From positions 2,604,001 to 2,668,000 of the forward strand of contig OY992832.1 in NCBI GenBank assembly GCA_963921425.1: a stretch of DNA of 64,000 bases. Reading direction: 5' to 3'. This DNA comes from Dryas octopetala (taxonomy: Eukaryota > Streptophyta > Magnoliopsida > Rosales > Rosaceae). Under the pieces are notes generated by a model, which saw only the letters and a list, made by a program, of their open reading frames with translations, did not search any database and was not told the DNA's origin. The position numbers were made by a program, and so were the translations under genes. The first letter of the stretch is position 1. Each line of letters opens with the position of its first letter. This document shows, in pieces, positions 1 through 13,320 of the stretch.

Positions 1-5
1 GTTGA

Positions 6-7
<2 letters not shown>

Positions 8-53
<46 letters not shown>
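8..53. repeat. (GA)n microsatellite in CAX leader
   Basis: About 22 uninterrupted GA units end 17 bases before the CAX start codon, followed by a short TA-rich stretch. The tract lies in the presumed 5' leader; the promoter is outside the window. Confidence 0.95.
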
Positions 54-55
<2 letters not shown>

Positions 56-70
56 GTTCATATATATAAT

Positions 71-3000
71 ATGGAATCCCAAGAGGGATTGAACGACATG
101 GAGAATGGGATTACTACTACTGATTATTATAAGGGCGGCGCCCCAAATAATATTAAGGAACATGGAATTAACGGAAGGACACCACAGAACATATCAGCCT
201 CCATGGTAAGGAAAAAGTCCGACCCGATACTTGTCACTCGGGTTCGGTTCCAAATGCTTAGGGATTTTCTCACCAATTTGCAAGAGGTGGTACTTGGCAC
301 AAAGCTTGCTGTTCTCTTCCCTGCAATCCCCCTTGCAATTGTGGCTGACTTTTATCACTTTGGGAGAGTAAGTACTGGTCATATATGAAAATTAATTCCT
401 TATGTTTTGTTTAAAATTTAAATTATGATGTTAATGGCAATTAATTATTTAATTAATTATTCATGTGCAATGTTGTAGCCTTGGATTTTTGCTTTGAGTT
501 TGCTGGGACTCACCCCACTTGCGGAGCGTGTCAGCTTCCTGACTGAGTAAGCATCCTAATTAGTATTTTATATCTCACCCACTCATGGCCCAAAAATTTC
601 AAAAAAAAATTCGAGGGATTTTCAAATCCCTTCAATTGACTTGAAAGGGTTTTGATTTTGAAACTAGTAGACGATTTATTTTATAAATCATGTGTTTGAT
701 TTCACAATCGAACTCCTTTAGAGTCACGCTAAAATGATTTAGGATTTAGAATTTCAATTTGGTCAGCAAGTTTATATATAACATTATAGTCTTTATAGAT
801 AATAGATGTGCAAAATATATATCTAACATTGTTATTTCTTTTGTTGTTTACCCAAAAAATGTCAGACAAATTGCGTACTTCACTGGTCCAACAGGTATTA
901 TCTGTTCGCCTCTAAATTAAGAATGCTAATAATTATTAATAGGGTAGTACTTGGGTATTTAAAAATGAGTACAAGTTTGTCTTTATAACCAATCATATGA
1001 GTCTATAATAGAGTTAACCATGAGAGAGAAAGTGGTGCACCATATTATGGACTCATGTGAGATTGATTGTGAGCACAAACTTGGTACTTATTTCTTAGTA
1101 CCAAATTCCTTATTAATATAATAACATTTTTTGAAAAATATTTTTGGGGTTTTGGTTTAATTAATTGCAGTTGGAGGACTTCTGAATGCAACATGTGGGA
1201 ATGCAACAGAGATGATAATAGCATTATTTGCTCTCCGGCAAAACAAAATAGATGTCGTAAAGTACTCCCTTTTGGGTTCCATTCTTTCAAACCTCCTCCT
1301 TGTTCTTGGGACCTCTCTCCTCTGTGGAGGCTTGGCCAACCTCAAAAAAGAACAAAGATATGATAGAGTAAGAAAACCAAAGTAAATCAATTAATTAATT
1401 AATTGACCACTCTATAAAACCAATTAATTGATAAGATTCCTGTTTTATTAATGAATTTCATTTTCTTTATGGCTTTTATTAACAGAAACAGGCTGATGTA
1501 AATTCACTGCTTCTATTGCTGGGGTTACTGTGCCACATGCTGCCCCTGTTGTTCAGATATGCCTCAGAGATGGGCAATGCTGCCTTTGCCACCTCCACTC
1601 TTCAGTTGTCAAGAGCAAGCAGCATTTTTATGCTCATAGCATATGTTTCTTATATCTTCTTCCAGTTGAAAACCCACAGGCAATTGTTTGAGGCACAAGA
1701 GGTGATTAATACTATACCATAATGATAATGCAAACACCAACACAAATCATTAATGAGTTTGAGTTGACAATATATAACATCCAATGTCATTGATATCCAT
1801 TCCTTAAAAAGTTCTTCAGTGGGGCCTAGTGTAGCCCTGAATACCTTGCCCTCTCACAAGTCCTATCATGTGAATTACACAATATTAGGTAAATTAATGT
1901 GAGAGGGACGGCGTATACAACAATCTCACTCTAGCATTTTTGCTATATTGTCCTAAGTGGTTACATATGAGAAAACTAAAATTAAATTTCTTTCACATTT
2001 TAGCATATGCCATGATAGAACACTAACAAATTTATATGAATCCTTAACCAGTAAAAAGGGAAAAATATGTTGGACCAAAAGAAAGGGAAAATATGAATCC
2101 TTAACTCCATATTTGTCTTGACTCTTGAGGCCAATCCTTTTGGGACAGAGGACTAGGAAAACCATAATTTTTAATGTTACCCTTTGACCTAGTGACTAAC
2201 TTGTTTCAATGCAATCAACAGGAAGATGATGAGGATGAAGAAAAAGCGGTGATAGGATTTTGGAGTGCATTCAGTTGGCTGGCTGGTATGACAATTATCA
2301 TAGCCCTGTTGTCTGAGTATGTTGTGGGTACAATCGAGGTACATATATAGACCTTATAATTATACTAATTTGAAGGGTTCGTTTTGTTTTCTTAGTTAAA
2401 ATTCCTTTATAATGACTTTTGAAGTGCACCATTAATAAGTACCCAATTAGTGATATACATTGTTCCTCAATTAGGCTGCATCAAATTCTTGGGGCATTTC
2501 TGTGAGCTTCATCAGCATTATTTTGCTACCAATTGTGGGAAATGCTGCAGAACATGCTGGATCAATCATATTTGCTCTCAAGAACAAGTTGGTATGTTGC
2601 TGCTACAAAATTTCACTATATTTAATTTTCTTTTAAATGCAAGTTACTTTGGTCTAAATGTCAATCTCTGATTTTCATGCAGGATATATCTTTGGGTGTT
2701 GCTTTAGGCTCTGCCTCTCAAATTTCTATGTTTGTGGTAAGATTATAGTAAACCCAAGGCCCATTAAGAAAAATTTGTCTTCAAATTTCTCCTAAGAAAA
2801 CCCAATTGCTGAATTGCATATAATTTTTCAGGTCCCTTTAAGTGTGATTGTTGCCTGGATAATGGGTATCCAAATGGACCTTGATTTTAGTCTCCTTGAA
2901 ACTGGTTCTCTTGCCTTCACAATCATTATCACAGCCTTCACATTACAGGTCTTCTCCCAATCTACCCTTTTATTTTTATTATTTTCACTTTTTGTGGGGA

Positions 3001-3313
3001 TTAGTGATGAAAATACATCCTTGTGTTTTTTCTTTTGCTGAGAAAAATATACCTTCTTCTGTTATTTCCAGGATGGAACTTCACATTATTTGAAAGGAGT
3101 CATTCTTTTCCTCTGCTACATTATCATTGCTGCATGCTTTTTTGTTGACAGAATTCCCATGAGTAAGTGTGTCTACCCTAAATTCCAAGGCACTGAGAAG
3201 AACAAACATTAATTAATATGCAATGAACTTTAATTTTCATGACAGGTGAAACAACTGTGGGAAATTTGGGAGTTGCACTTGAACCACCATCCTCTGGAGT
3301 GTTGTTTGCTTGA
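71..3313 (+). CDS. CAX: Vacuolar cation/proton exchanger (CAX1/CAX3-like)
   Basis: Ca2+/H+ antiporter of the type I plant CAX family, which loads calcium into the vacuole using the tonoplast proton gradient (family knowledge). Eleven exons join in phase: 71-367, 479-546, 866-894, 1171-1367, 1486-1701, 2222-2338, 2475-2591, 2683-2736, 2832-2948, 3072-3162, 3246-3313, giving 456 aa, close to the usual ~460. Visible hallmarks are the N-terminal cytosolic region (RKKSD), [22 protein letters not shown], the first exchanger repeat ([13 protein letters not shown]), an acidic loop EDDEDEE at the start of exon 6 that separates the two halves, and the second repeat [14 protein letters not shown] followed by [13 protein letters not shown]. 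Exon 3 is only 29 nt. The ATG is the first after the GA tract and gives the canonical N-terminus. No defects seen. Assignment to CAX1 versus CAX3 is not resolved. Confidence 0.95.
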
Positions 3314-4836
3314 GTTTTAGCTTTGGAACCCTCAAATAAAGAATGGTAAACAAGAGATTTATTTGTCACTCTATCCCTCCTGCATTTGTTAAGCACCGAA
3401 AGACTTTTCATTCCATTTTGGTTAAAGTTGATGAGAATGAGATGGGTTGTGTGTTCTCAAGAAGGCTGAGGACTCTGAATTTGGACATGATGAATGGAAG
3501 TTCCCTCTGAAGATGTGTGTATATAACTTCTGCTCTCATGCCTCTCTAATAAGTTTTTGTTTCATTTCATTTGGTTGAAACTGATGGCACTTGGCATGTG
3601 CTTAATTCTCTCTTATTTTTCTATTCCCCCCTGTGACTGGCCTTTCATTTTCATGTAATTCATTTAAGGGATGTGTAGCTGAAGCAGAGGAAATGCTGCT
3701 ATGTCTTTTTTTTTTTCTTTTTTTTTGGCAATAATCATGGAAATAAACAACTCTTGATTGGAGTTCAACTTAAATATTATGAAATTTCAGAGGTTCATGA
3801 TATCTATGTGACTATGTGAGATGGTTTCTGGTGCCCACCACAATTAATTTAACAATCTTTTCCATGTAGGCTTTACCTATATACTTGACAAACTGTGATT
3901 TTTCACTAGTATTTGTTTTGTTATATATACCACCATGGCACCATTACCATACCAAAATATATGAGAAAATTATTCACATTATGCATCCTACTAAATTTAC
4001 TAATTTAACAATACGAGGTCACCAAATGATATATCCGTATAAGTAATATTATTGTACTAAATTTGGTGAATGTGACGCTACTTTGCTAATTTATGTTCTA
4101 ACTTTATTACCTCTTAAAGAAAGTCTGAAGATAGCTTCCCAACAAAGAACAGCAATTAATCCCAAATGGAAATCAATTAATTCACAGCACCAACAAATTA
4201 TAACCACTCAACAAGTCAATATTTATATTTTAAAGTTTGTTGTAACCGTAAAGCCAGCAATATAACGGCCAGGGTCACATTCTGCCGGCTGACTTGCCAT
4301 ATAATAGGTTTTGACGCCGCAATGAATACTGAATGGGCATCCCCAAAGTCCAATTGATTTAATATTCCCAAAACATAAAATCATATATTTTATGTTTATT
4401 TGTATATTTATTCACCAAATAATGTAGTAATTTTTTTTATGAAATGGATATAGTAATGTTTTATTTATTTAAATTTGAGTTCATTCTAAAATATATTTGG
4501 TTCTAACAGATAAAATATGGACACATCACCTTTATAAGGATGAACCTAATACACATCATTTAGTGAGTAAATTAAATGAATAATTTGGTGAACCTAATAT
4601 TATTGTATAAACAGCCATTTAAATAAGGATGTTGGCATGTTGCACACCTTCATTACAAATTTACAACTAGCATCTTATTATAATTCAATTATATACTACC
4701 GTAAAGTGCAAGCTAGCTTGAAATTGTGCCGCTAATCCTCGAAAGACAGTAAGGTCAAAGTATTACCCAAGATATATAATAGAGAGAAAGATGGTCCAAA
4801 ACTCAAACTTGAGGCAGAACATCCAACTCTGTGTTA
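3314..4836. other. Intergenic spacer, CAX 3' end to PRISE promoter
   Basis: AT-rich sequence with no convincing coding potential. It should hold the CAX 3' untranslated region and, near 4773-4780, a TATATAAT box about 57 bases upstream of the PRISE start. An out-of-frame ATG at 4791 could open a 19-codon upstream reading frame overlapping the main ATG if transcription starts before it. Confidence 0.6.
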
Positions 4837-5994
4837 ATGGCAGCTGAAGAAATCAACACACCAGAGGCTGCAGCCATTGAACATGTTGCAGCCATCTTTG
4901 GGGTCACTGGGCTGGTTGGGAAGGTGCTGGCCACAAAGCTAATCTCAAAACCCAAATGGAAGGTTTATGGCATAGCTAGATGTCCTGAGATCACCACCAT
5001 ACCTGTTCAGCAAAGTCCAAACTTCCATTTCATCCAATGTGATTTGCTTAACCCTTTGGAAACCCAACAGAGGCTGTCCTTGTTACAAGATGTGAGCCAT
5101 GTGTTTTGGGTCACTTGGGCAAGCCAGTACCAATTGGATAGCACTGAGTGTTGTGAGCAAAACAAGGCCATGATGTGCAATGCCTTGAATGCCATCCTCC
5201 CCTCATCCAAGGCATTGAGGCATGTTTCTCTCCAGACAGGGATGAAGCATTATGTGTCATTGCAAGGGCCTTTTGATGAAGTTGAAGCTCGGTACTACAA
5301 CGAGGAGTGCCCGAGGGTGATGAGTACATTTAGCTGCTGCAATTTTTACTATGTCCTAGAAGATTTTCTCAAGAAGAGGCTGGCTGGTAATGTGGCTTGG
5401 TCTGTGCACAGGCCTGGTTTGTTGATTGGTAGTTCTTCTAGGACTTTGTACAACTTTATGGGTAGCTTGTGTGTTTATGGAACCATTTGTAAGTATTTGA
5501 ATCTCCCTTTTGTGTTTGGAGGGACAAAAAGGTGTTGGGAGGAGACCTGCATTGATGGCTCAGATGCAAGGCTAGTAGCTGAACAGCACATTTGGGCTGC
5601 CACCAATTCTGATTTGTATTCCACTGATGGCCAGTCCTTCAATGCAATCAACGGCCCAAGTTATACATGGAAGGAGATCTGGGCAGGTCTTGCAGAGAAA
5701 ATTGGTGTACAAGTACCCGAAAATAGTACATTTTCGGAGGACTTCTGGTATTCGAAAGCCATGGCTGACAAGAAAGAGGCTTGGAAAGAGATTGTAGCAA
5801 AGGAAGGACTGATGCAAACTGAGATGGAAAGTTTGGCCAATTGGTCATTCTTGGATGTCTTGTTTCGTTGCCCTGTGAAGCTATTGGGGACCCGCGACAA
5901 AGTTGATGGACTTGGTTTTACTGTCAGGTACAAGACACTGGATTCAATGTTGTATTGGATAGATTGTATGAGAGATGAGAAATTAATACCTTGA
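4837..5994 (+). CDS. PRISE: PRISE-family enone reductase (iridoid synthase / progesterone 5-beta-reductase-like)
   Basis: NADPH-dependent short-chain reductase of the progesterone 5-beta-reductase/iridoid synthase (VEP1) family, acting on 1,4-enone or 8-oxogeranial-type substrates in the cytosol; the true substrate cannot be read from sequence. Single exon, 385 aa, the usual length. Residues 22-28 (GVTGLVG) form the dinucleotide-binding loop and IAR at 46-48 is the NADPH-selecting segment. TGMKHY holds the family's catalytic lysine (K137) and NFYYVLED the catalytic tyrosine (Y171/Y172). The later [10 protein letters not shown] segment is also typical. The ATG at 4837 is used because the frame upstream only offers GTG. 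It lies head-to-tail after CAX and converges with ABCG31. Confidence 0.9.
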   Translation: MAAEEINTPEAAAIEHVAAIFGVTGLVGKVLATKLISKPKWKVYGIARCPEITTIPVQQSPNFHFIQCDLLNPLETQQRLSLLQDVSHVFWVTWASQYQLDSTECCEQNKAMMCNALNAILPSSKALRHVSLQTGMKHYVSLQGPFDEVEARYYNEECPRVMSTFSCCNFYYVLEDFLKKRLAGNVAWSVHRPGLLIGSSSRTLYNFMGSLCVYGTICKYLNLPFVFGGTKRCWEETCIDGSDARLVAEQHIWAATNSDLYSTDGQSFNAINGPSYTWKEIWAGLAEKIGVQVPENSTFSEDFWYSKAMADKKEAWKEIVAKEGLMQTEMESLANWSFLDVLFRCPVKLLGTRDKVDGLGFTVRYKTLDSMLYWIDCMRDEKLIP

Positions 5995-7206
5995 AATTAG
6001 CCATGCTCTTTGACTTGGTTAAAATTTGATCCAATTGGGGCGATTGTGGAGCTCCACAAACTTGTAATTCAAGAAAATTAATAAAAACTAGTGGAAGGCT
6101 GTCCTATACGTGTTTTTGTTGACTGCCTATTTCTTGTTCCTTATTTTATGATCATACAGGTGTTTTTGGGCAATTGAATATTACAGATGCATTGTTTTCT
6201 ACACAAGTGTCTCCTCTTTTTACTCATCTTGTCTTTGGGGGGTTTTAGTCAACCAAAATTTGCGTCTATGTGACTATGTCCATGCGGACCATGCCCCTAG
6301 CCTCACTTTCACTGCGCAGGTAGGGGGGCTGCACTACCCATTCATTCATTGTTTTGGATGGGTTAATTACCATTTTGTCCCTATATGTTGCCTGCATTTT
6401 ATATTTCTACAATGCCCTTGAATTTTTTTGGAAGTTGAAGTATGTATAAGATTATACTTTTAGTACATTTGTCACATGCCCTATTTGTATATTGATTGTA
6501 TATAGTTAGGCCCACAAGGTTTAATTAGGCTTCTCTTTTTTCCTTTTGTCTCTAGTCTTAACTATACAGTTGACTAATTCATGCAGTCTGTATATAATTC
6601 CTCCTTGACAGATGAACAAGATACAGAGGCAGTAACAGAGCAAAGTATATCACCCTACATGCTTTCAGTATATTTGTCACATGTCTTATTTGCAAGCTCA
6701 TTGCACATAGCTAGGCTAAGATTTAGGCATCTATTTCATTTTTCACTTACAGTTGACTAATTCATACAAAGTATGCTCATATTGTGGTTATGTTCAAAAC
6801 TATGTAAAATTTCTCAAATAAGGCAGTAAATTCATGATAGTATATGCAATTGATAGTAATCTCCCCCATTCTGAGCATCAGGCGTTCGGACGCTCACACA
6901 CCGTCCGTACCACACTTGAACATTTCTTCTAAAGTGCATTCATATATATCATCATCTCCATACAATATTGTAACTATCTTTCCTCAAGCATTCATATGTG
7001 ATTTGTTGACCTACTAGTATACTATACTGACCAAGAGGGAAGAATGGAGGAAAAGAACATCAGCAGATTGGAGAGCCTCTGCCACTTGAGCTTTGAATCC
7101 TGCCACTAGTTCTGTCTCGTTCTCATGACATGGATGGACCTCTGGTTCAAGATTGTATAATGAGGGAAGGCCATGAAGTAGATGTAAGTGAGCTTTCTTC
7201 CTCCAC
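5995..7206. other. Convergent intergenic spacer
   Basis: Spacer between the 3' ends of PRISE (+) and the ABCG31-like gene (-). No coding signal seen; expected to contain both 3' untranslated regions. Confidence 0.6.
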
Positions 7207-10200
7207 TCATCTTTTCTGAAAGTTGAGCACTTTGACAGAGAAGGCAAAGACACCAAAGAAAAGGATGACAAAGCCAATAAGCACAGCTGCTGAAACTCCA
7301 ATCATCCCAGGGCCATAGCCAAGAGACACTTCCAAATACTCTTTCACGGTGCCTTGAAATGTAGGTTCCACAATTACGGTCTCCACATCACCAAGTTGAG
7401 AGGTGATGATACCTCGGAGTGTCCATGCAACTGGACAGATGTAATGAAACCAAACCCACCATCCTGGGATTTCCTGAAATGGTATTCATATAAAAACCAA
7501 AGGTTGGTTAATGAGCGGGGTTGAAAAAAACATAGGTCCTCTGAAACAAAAGTGTGAAATCAGGAGAAATTTTCTAATAAGCATGAGAAATGTGAACCAT
7601 TAGATTGCAAAGCACATATTAAAATCTTTCAATCCAATGGCTCACCTTTCTCATGTTCAACTAAACTATATATCTTTGCCCAATAGTAAAATATAGTACT
7701 TACTGGTTTTGGGACGAGAAAACCTGACAGGAGATTCCACAAAGAGTAAAATGCAGAAGAGATGACAGCGGCCAGGTGTTGGGAAGGTGTGAGACCAACA
7801 GCCGCCATGCCGTAAAAGGTGAAGTAGGTGAACGTGAGGAACATGAACAGAATGTATAGCAAAAATTTTCCTGCAACAGAGAACCAACCATTTAAGCAAT
7901 GTCATTTGAGTTGAAGTTGTCACTCGCAGGTTTAGAAAATTATATAATAACATATTTATTATGTTCAAGATTGTATAACTGCAAGCTATGTTCAAGATTG
8001 AATAAGCATCCAGAAAGTCAAAGTACTAATTTTTAGACCAATTATGAAAAATCTTTGATGTGTGAACCAAGAAGATTGTATGTGTTCCATGAAAAAACAA
8101 ATCCCTTTCTTTGATATCATATATCCTACATTAACCAATTCAAGGTGCTGGTACAGATTAAAAAAAAAAATCCTGTCATATCACAGGACTTGTTCTTCCA
8201 AGACTCTTGAAATAATATCTGTAAGCAGCACACAGGCAAGCAATATTGTCAAAAATGAAAATCGGATACTCAATAAGCAGCATACAGAAACTACATGCGT
8301 TTTAAATATTTCCTAGTGATACTATTTATGAGTAGATTTATAGCTAAATTAAAATGGTATTCTTAACACCCCCTAGTTCAAGAAAAAAAAAATCTACCTA
8401 AATTAAAATGGTATTCTTAACACCTCCTAGTTCAAGAAACAAAACCGAACATTAATGATAATATCACGCTTAATGAAGAGATCAATTCCAAATAACAAGA
8501 AGGGTATCCTAAGGAGTACTTAGAAATCTTACTAAGTGTCCTTTCAAAGTTAACCATGAAGTAAGTGATAACACCATATACTATTGTCTGTACAGCAATG
8601 TATGGGATCTCTACAAGGCCCTGCATGTCGATAAAGCAAATAAGAAATTTAGCACCTTTTCTTTCCTAGAATATAATTTGCTAATCTTTTCAGTATTATG
8701 GCACTTACTTGGGCCGCTGCATAAGCCAATGGAGAATACATTCCAGCTGCTTTCTCTCGATAAAATACTGTCCTCTCAATTGAAACAATTGGTTGCACTG
8801 AAGAAGAATTATTGACCCCAAGAAACAAGCAGGCAGCATAAAGAGCTCCCATAACCATCATTAATGATTGAGTTGAGTCCCTATGGAATATTTATAGATT
8901 GAATCGTTCATAAATGAGGCTCAAATAATGCAAACAACTTATAAAATTTACTATAACAGAAATGAGATATACCTTTTTGTACCAACATCCCAAAACGCCG
9001 AACCAAATATAAAGGCACTGATCGTAGTAAAAATTAACCTCATGGCATTATACTGTGGACTTCTCCAATATACAAGATTTTGCTTCCATAAGCAGGTGAA
9101 AAATTGAGACAAATTGTTTTGTGAATATGTGAAAGCAAAATTTAATGGTTCTGAGCCATCTGGGGGAATACTAAACTGCTTGATGGATTCTTCCACCTCC
9201 CTGAAGCAAGGATGTAAAGACATTTATTAAACAATATTATAACAAAATAATTGTAAGAGTCAATTCCCATTAAGAATAAAGAATAAAGTAGATAGAATCA
9301 GCAGAGGTCTTGCTCACAGTACAAACACAACATCAAACTAAAATACCTGTATTGCTCTGACTTTCTGTATAAACTTGCAAAGTCTTCGCGGATCCTCTCT
9401 TCACAAGCAGGTGTAGTGACCTCAAGCATCCAAGTTGCTGGATTGTACCTGCTGGGAATTGGAGGGGTTCCACTAATTCCCTGCCCAAGAAAAAGAACCA
9501 TGAGGAAAAACTTCTCTTATGCAGAAAATACGGTGAACCAGTTAAGTTGAGGATTAAGTAATAAAAATGGGTTATGAAAATGTTACCTGAAAATAGTTTA
9601 TCATCATCTGTGAGTGCAGACCTAGCTTTCCTCCATATATAACTTGCCCCCCTCGTTTCATAAGAAGAAGCTGCGTATCCAATAAACAGAAATTCAGAAC
9701 TAGAAGAAAATAGCACTTCATATTTGGTTCTCATATGAGATTCCTGTTATCTGTAGGATAATTATCTAACTAACCGCATCAAATGCCTCAAAAATATCAA
9801 TACTGGGTTGATGTATAGTGCAGACCACCGTTCTTCCTGTATCAACAGTATTGCGAACAGTCCGCATCACAATGGCTGCAGCTCGGGCATCGAGTCCAGA
9901 TGTAGGTTCATCCATGAAGATAATTGAAGGATTTGCAACAAGCTCCACAGCAATTGTTAAGCGTTTTCTTTGCTCTGTTGATAAGCCTGAACTGCCTGGC
10001 AAACCAACCAACGCATGCCTGAGAGTATCAAGCTCTACTAGTCTCATTACTTCTTCAACAAATTCCTGCAATGAAAAGTATTAAAATTATGTCAAAAACA
10101 AATTTGAAGAAGAGGGAACAACAAAACGAGTATAAGTATGAAAGTCATATGCAGCAGCAGCTCACATGTTTTTTCTCTATGCTGACTTCCTTGGGAAGGC

Positions 10201-12217
10201 GAAGAGCAGAAGAAAACCATAGAGACTCTTCAACAGTAACTTGAGGAGAATGTATGTCATTTTGCTCAACATATCCTGATATTCTGGCAAAAGTGCGTTG
10301 CTCTTTTGAGTAACCAGATATCCTAATATCTCCTTCTATGTATCCACCAGTTTTCCTACCAGCGAGGACGTCCATCAAAGTGGTCTTCCCAGCTCCACTA
10401 GACCCAACTAAAGCAGTAAGAATCCCTGGTGAGAATACTCCGCTCACATTTGACAAGAGTTGCAACCTCGATTCTGGTATACCTTGCGACTTCATTTCCT
10501 AAGAGTATCAAAGATGCCAGTTTGCGTCAGCTAGCTATAATATCAGGAATCTAGTACTACATAAACCTGGTGCGCCATAAACTAGTTCTCATCATAAATA
10601 TAACTAAAGGAAATAAAAAAACCACTGAAAAAACACACCTTTGGCATGTCAACAAAGTAATTGACATTATGAAAGGTCATTGTTAATGGCTGAAAAGGTA
10701 AGATCATTCCCTTTCTTTGGCTTGTATCTATAGTTGATTTTGGGATTGATTCAGACTTAGCACTCTTCACTGCATAATCAGATTTATTTAGTAGAGATAT
10801 TTCATCAGTATTTTAATTATTTTAATCCAACTGGAGCCACTAAATATCTAAAACATATTTAATAAATCAATGATGCAAATTTTGGAGATGACTGACCATA
10901 TGCAGCAGGACTCTCTTCTGTGTCATCAAGTGGAATCACTGTCTGGGATTTCCTAAGTGCTGTGAAGAACATGTGATGAAAAAGATTAACAGAGATTAAT
11001 TACAAATAAAGCACGAACAGAGAAATAAATTATTTGTTTGAGTTAATTACTTGAATGTTTTAAATGGACAAATAAACACAAATTTTCTTTCAAACTTACG
11101 ATTTAGGTACATCAAGGCCAGAGTCACAATGCCATTGAAAAACAATGCATACAGTAATAAGACACCAACTCCAATCCAATACCAATTATCCTCACTTGGT
11201 AAGCTGTGTGATTGGAGAACATTGTCCCCGACTGTGTTATCATTAATATCAGATTTCTGCAAGTGACAGTGTTCAAAACCAGTAGATTTAATTCATATGT
11301 CATGAAAAAACTAATGGATATTTTGATTATTTGGTCATATATTATTTATTCAAATCTGACAGAAATCTGTCTATTAGCCTGAAGGTATACCTTCATCCAC
11401 CTTGAAGCAGTAAATTCATTGACGGAAATAGCACGTTGACCATAAGATAGTGGTGATACCCAAAAGGCCCAAACCCACCATGGCTTGATGCTTTCTGCAA
11501 GGACAAAACAAGCAAATTATCAAACATAAGCTTTTACTTTATCTAACAAGCTCAAAGCACTAATTTTAACTGATCTCCAAATCATACAAAACATTTTAAT
11601 TTAATACCTTTCGGAATGATGAATCCACCCAACAAAAATATAACTAGTAGTGCAGCTGATCCAAATGTATTGGCAATGACCATATCTCGTGTAATAGATG
11701 CCATCATCCGGAAGAGACCCAAACCCATTTGGTGCAGTGAGAACAGTAAGAACATGAAACGGAAAAACCTGAAACATTGACAGAAAGTAATGATCAGTAC
11801 AGGAATAATCATATGTAAGAACTAGAACATCTCCGATCATGTAACAAAACAAATAAAACCATTTGAACCACATTTGTTGACCACCTCTTTAATAGATGTG
11901 GATCCCACCGCTATTAGACAGCTGGTCACCTTGCGATAAGTGAATGTGAAATAACAACATTCTAGGTAAATGGAGGATATATACCTCCCAGCATCAGGAG
12001 CAAAACCAACAGTGTAGTATACGACACAAGACCATACAACAGCTTCAATAACGGAGTAAGGTATACGCAGAAGCAAACTAACACCAGACCATGTCCATGC
12101 AGGATGAAAGAAATTGTCCCTTTGCTTGTAAAAGATTGGGAGTCGAGATATCATAAGAGGCAGCTCAGAAAATCCATTAAACATCATGTGCACCAGCCCA
12201 AAAAACAAGCAAGAAAG

Positions 12218-12220
12218 TTA
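12218..12220 (-). other. ABCG31: Premature TAA codon in ABCG31-like exon 10
   Basis: On the minus strand the codons read N-L-TAA-L-S-C. A single substitution from TAT or TAC would produce this stop. Frame is fixed on both sides by recognisable transporter sequence within the same exon, and no splice acceptor lies nearby that could remove it. Confidence 0.9.
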
Positions 12221-13129
12221 GAGGTTGCCATTTCTCTCATCTGTTGGGTGTAGTCTCGATCTAGGAAACATTGTGCAGGTGACAAATCCAACAAATGCAA
12301 CCTTTAACAAATATGAGAAATAGAAATTAAATTACAATTAGAATTAGAATATTATAAATTTGCAAAGAAAATTTGTAATTGCAAATAACACTCAATTTAT
12401 ATATGAGTATTGCACAATCAAATGATGTGGCAGTTTTTCATTTATTCAAATTGGATTCACTATGAAGTAGAACCTCATTTATATCTAGCAAGTACAATAC
12501 TAACATGTATACTGAATTTGGTAAACAAATTTGATGACCCTAACGTTATTGTTGATATATGCCTTTTAAAGAAGTTATATATCAAATCCAGTTCCTATGG
12601 AAACAAAACAGTTCAATTCCTACACAAATATATGACTAAGTTGGTAGATTACGTTATTCTGATCAGTTAATCTCACTAAGTAATTAAGATATCTACATCA
12701 TTTGCAATCTAAGATTAGAGTATGACTGTATGAGAAGCATATAAGTAGTGACAGAGTAAAGCATATATACCTGGCATGTCCTGAATATATAAAGAAAACT
12801 ATGTCTGCGGATCAACAGTATTTCTCGTGAAAAGCATGCTTTAAAAAGCTCCCATTTTGAGACAGCATGCTTTGTTTTTGACAAGGCTGAAGGATGACTA
12901 CTTGATTTATCATTTGAAGCAGAAAGCGTGGACTCCACAGACCTTCCAAATTTGGACTTTTTAAAGGCTTCAACAATTTCTGGAACAGAAAGGAACACGT
13001 ATGGTTTCGAAGGATCAGCCCAGTACTGAGCTTGATCCTTTTTAGACGTCACCTGGCAATAATACAAGTTAGTATTAGACAACCACTATATCCAAAATTT
13101 TAAGCTATTAGAAAATGGGTAAAGAAGAT

Positions 13130-13320
13130 AAATCAAGTTAGCACTCTTCTCTCACGTGCAGCCGCATATCTTGCACCGTTGCACGTAGAGAGACAACCAA
13201 TCTAAAAGTTAACAGGAGTTACAGGATAGCAGGATAGGTTTCGAACCCAAGACCTCTTATACCATTTTAGACAATTATTAAAGCTCCAAGGCTTAAATTA
13301 TTAGGGCACCTCGAGAAAAA
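13130..13320. repeat. Possible SINE-like remnant in ABCG31 intron 8
   Basis: The minus strand contains GGGTTCGAAACC (near 13240), resembling a pol III B box, preceded by an ordinary-looking conserved plant repeat sequence. No clear A box, poly-A tail or target duplication was identified by eye. Confidence 0.25.
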
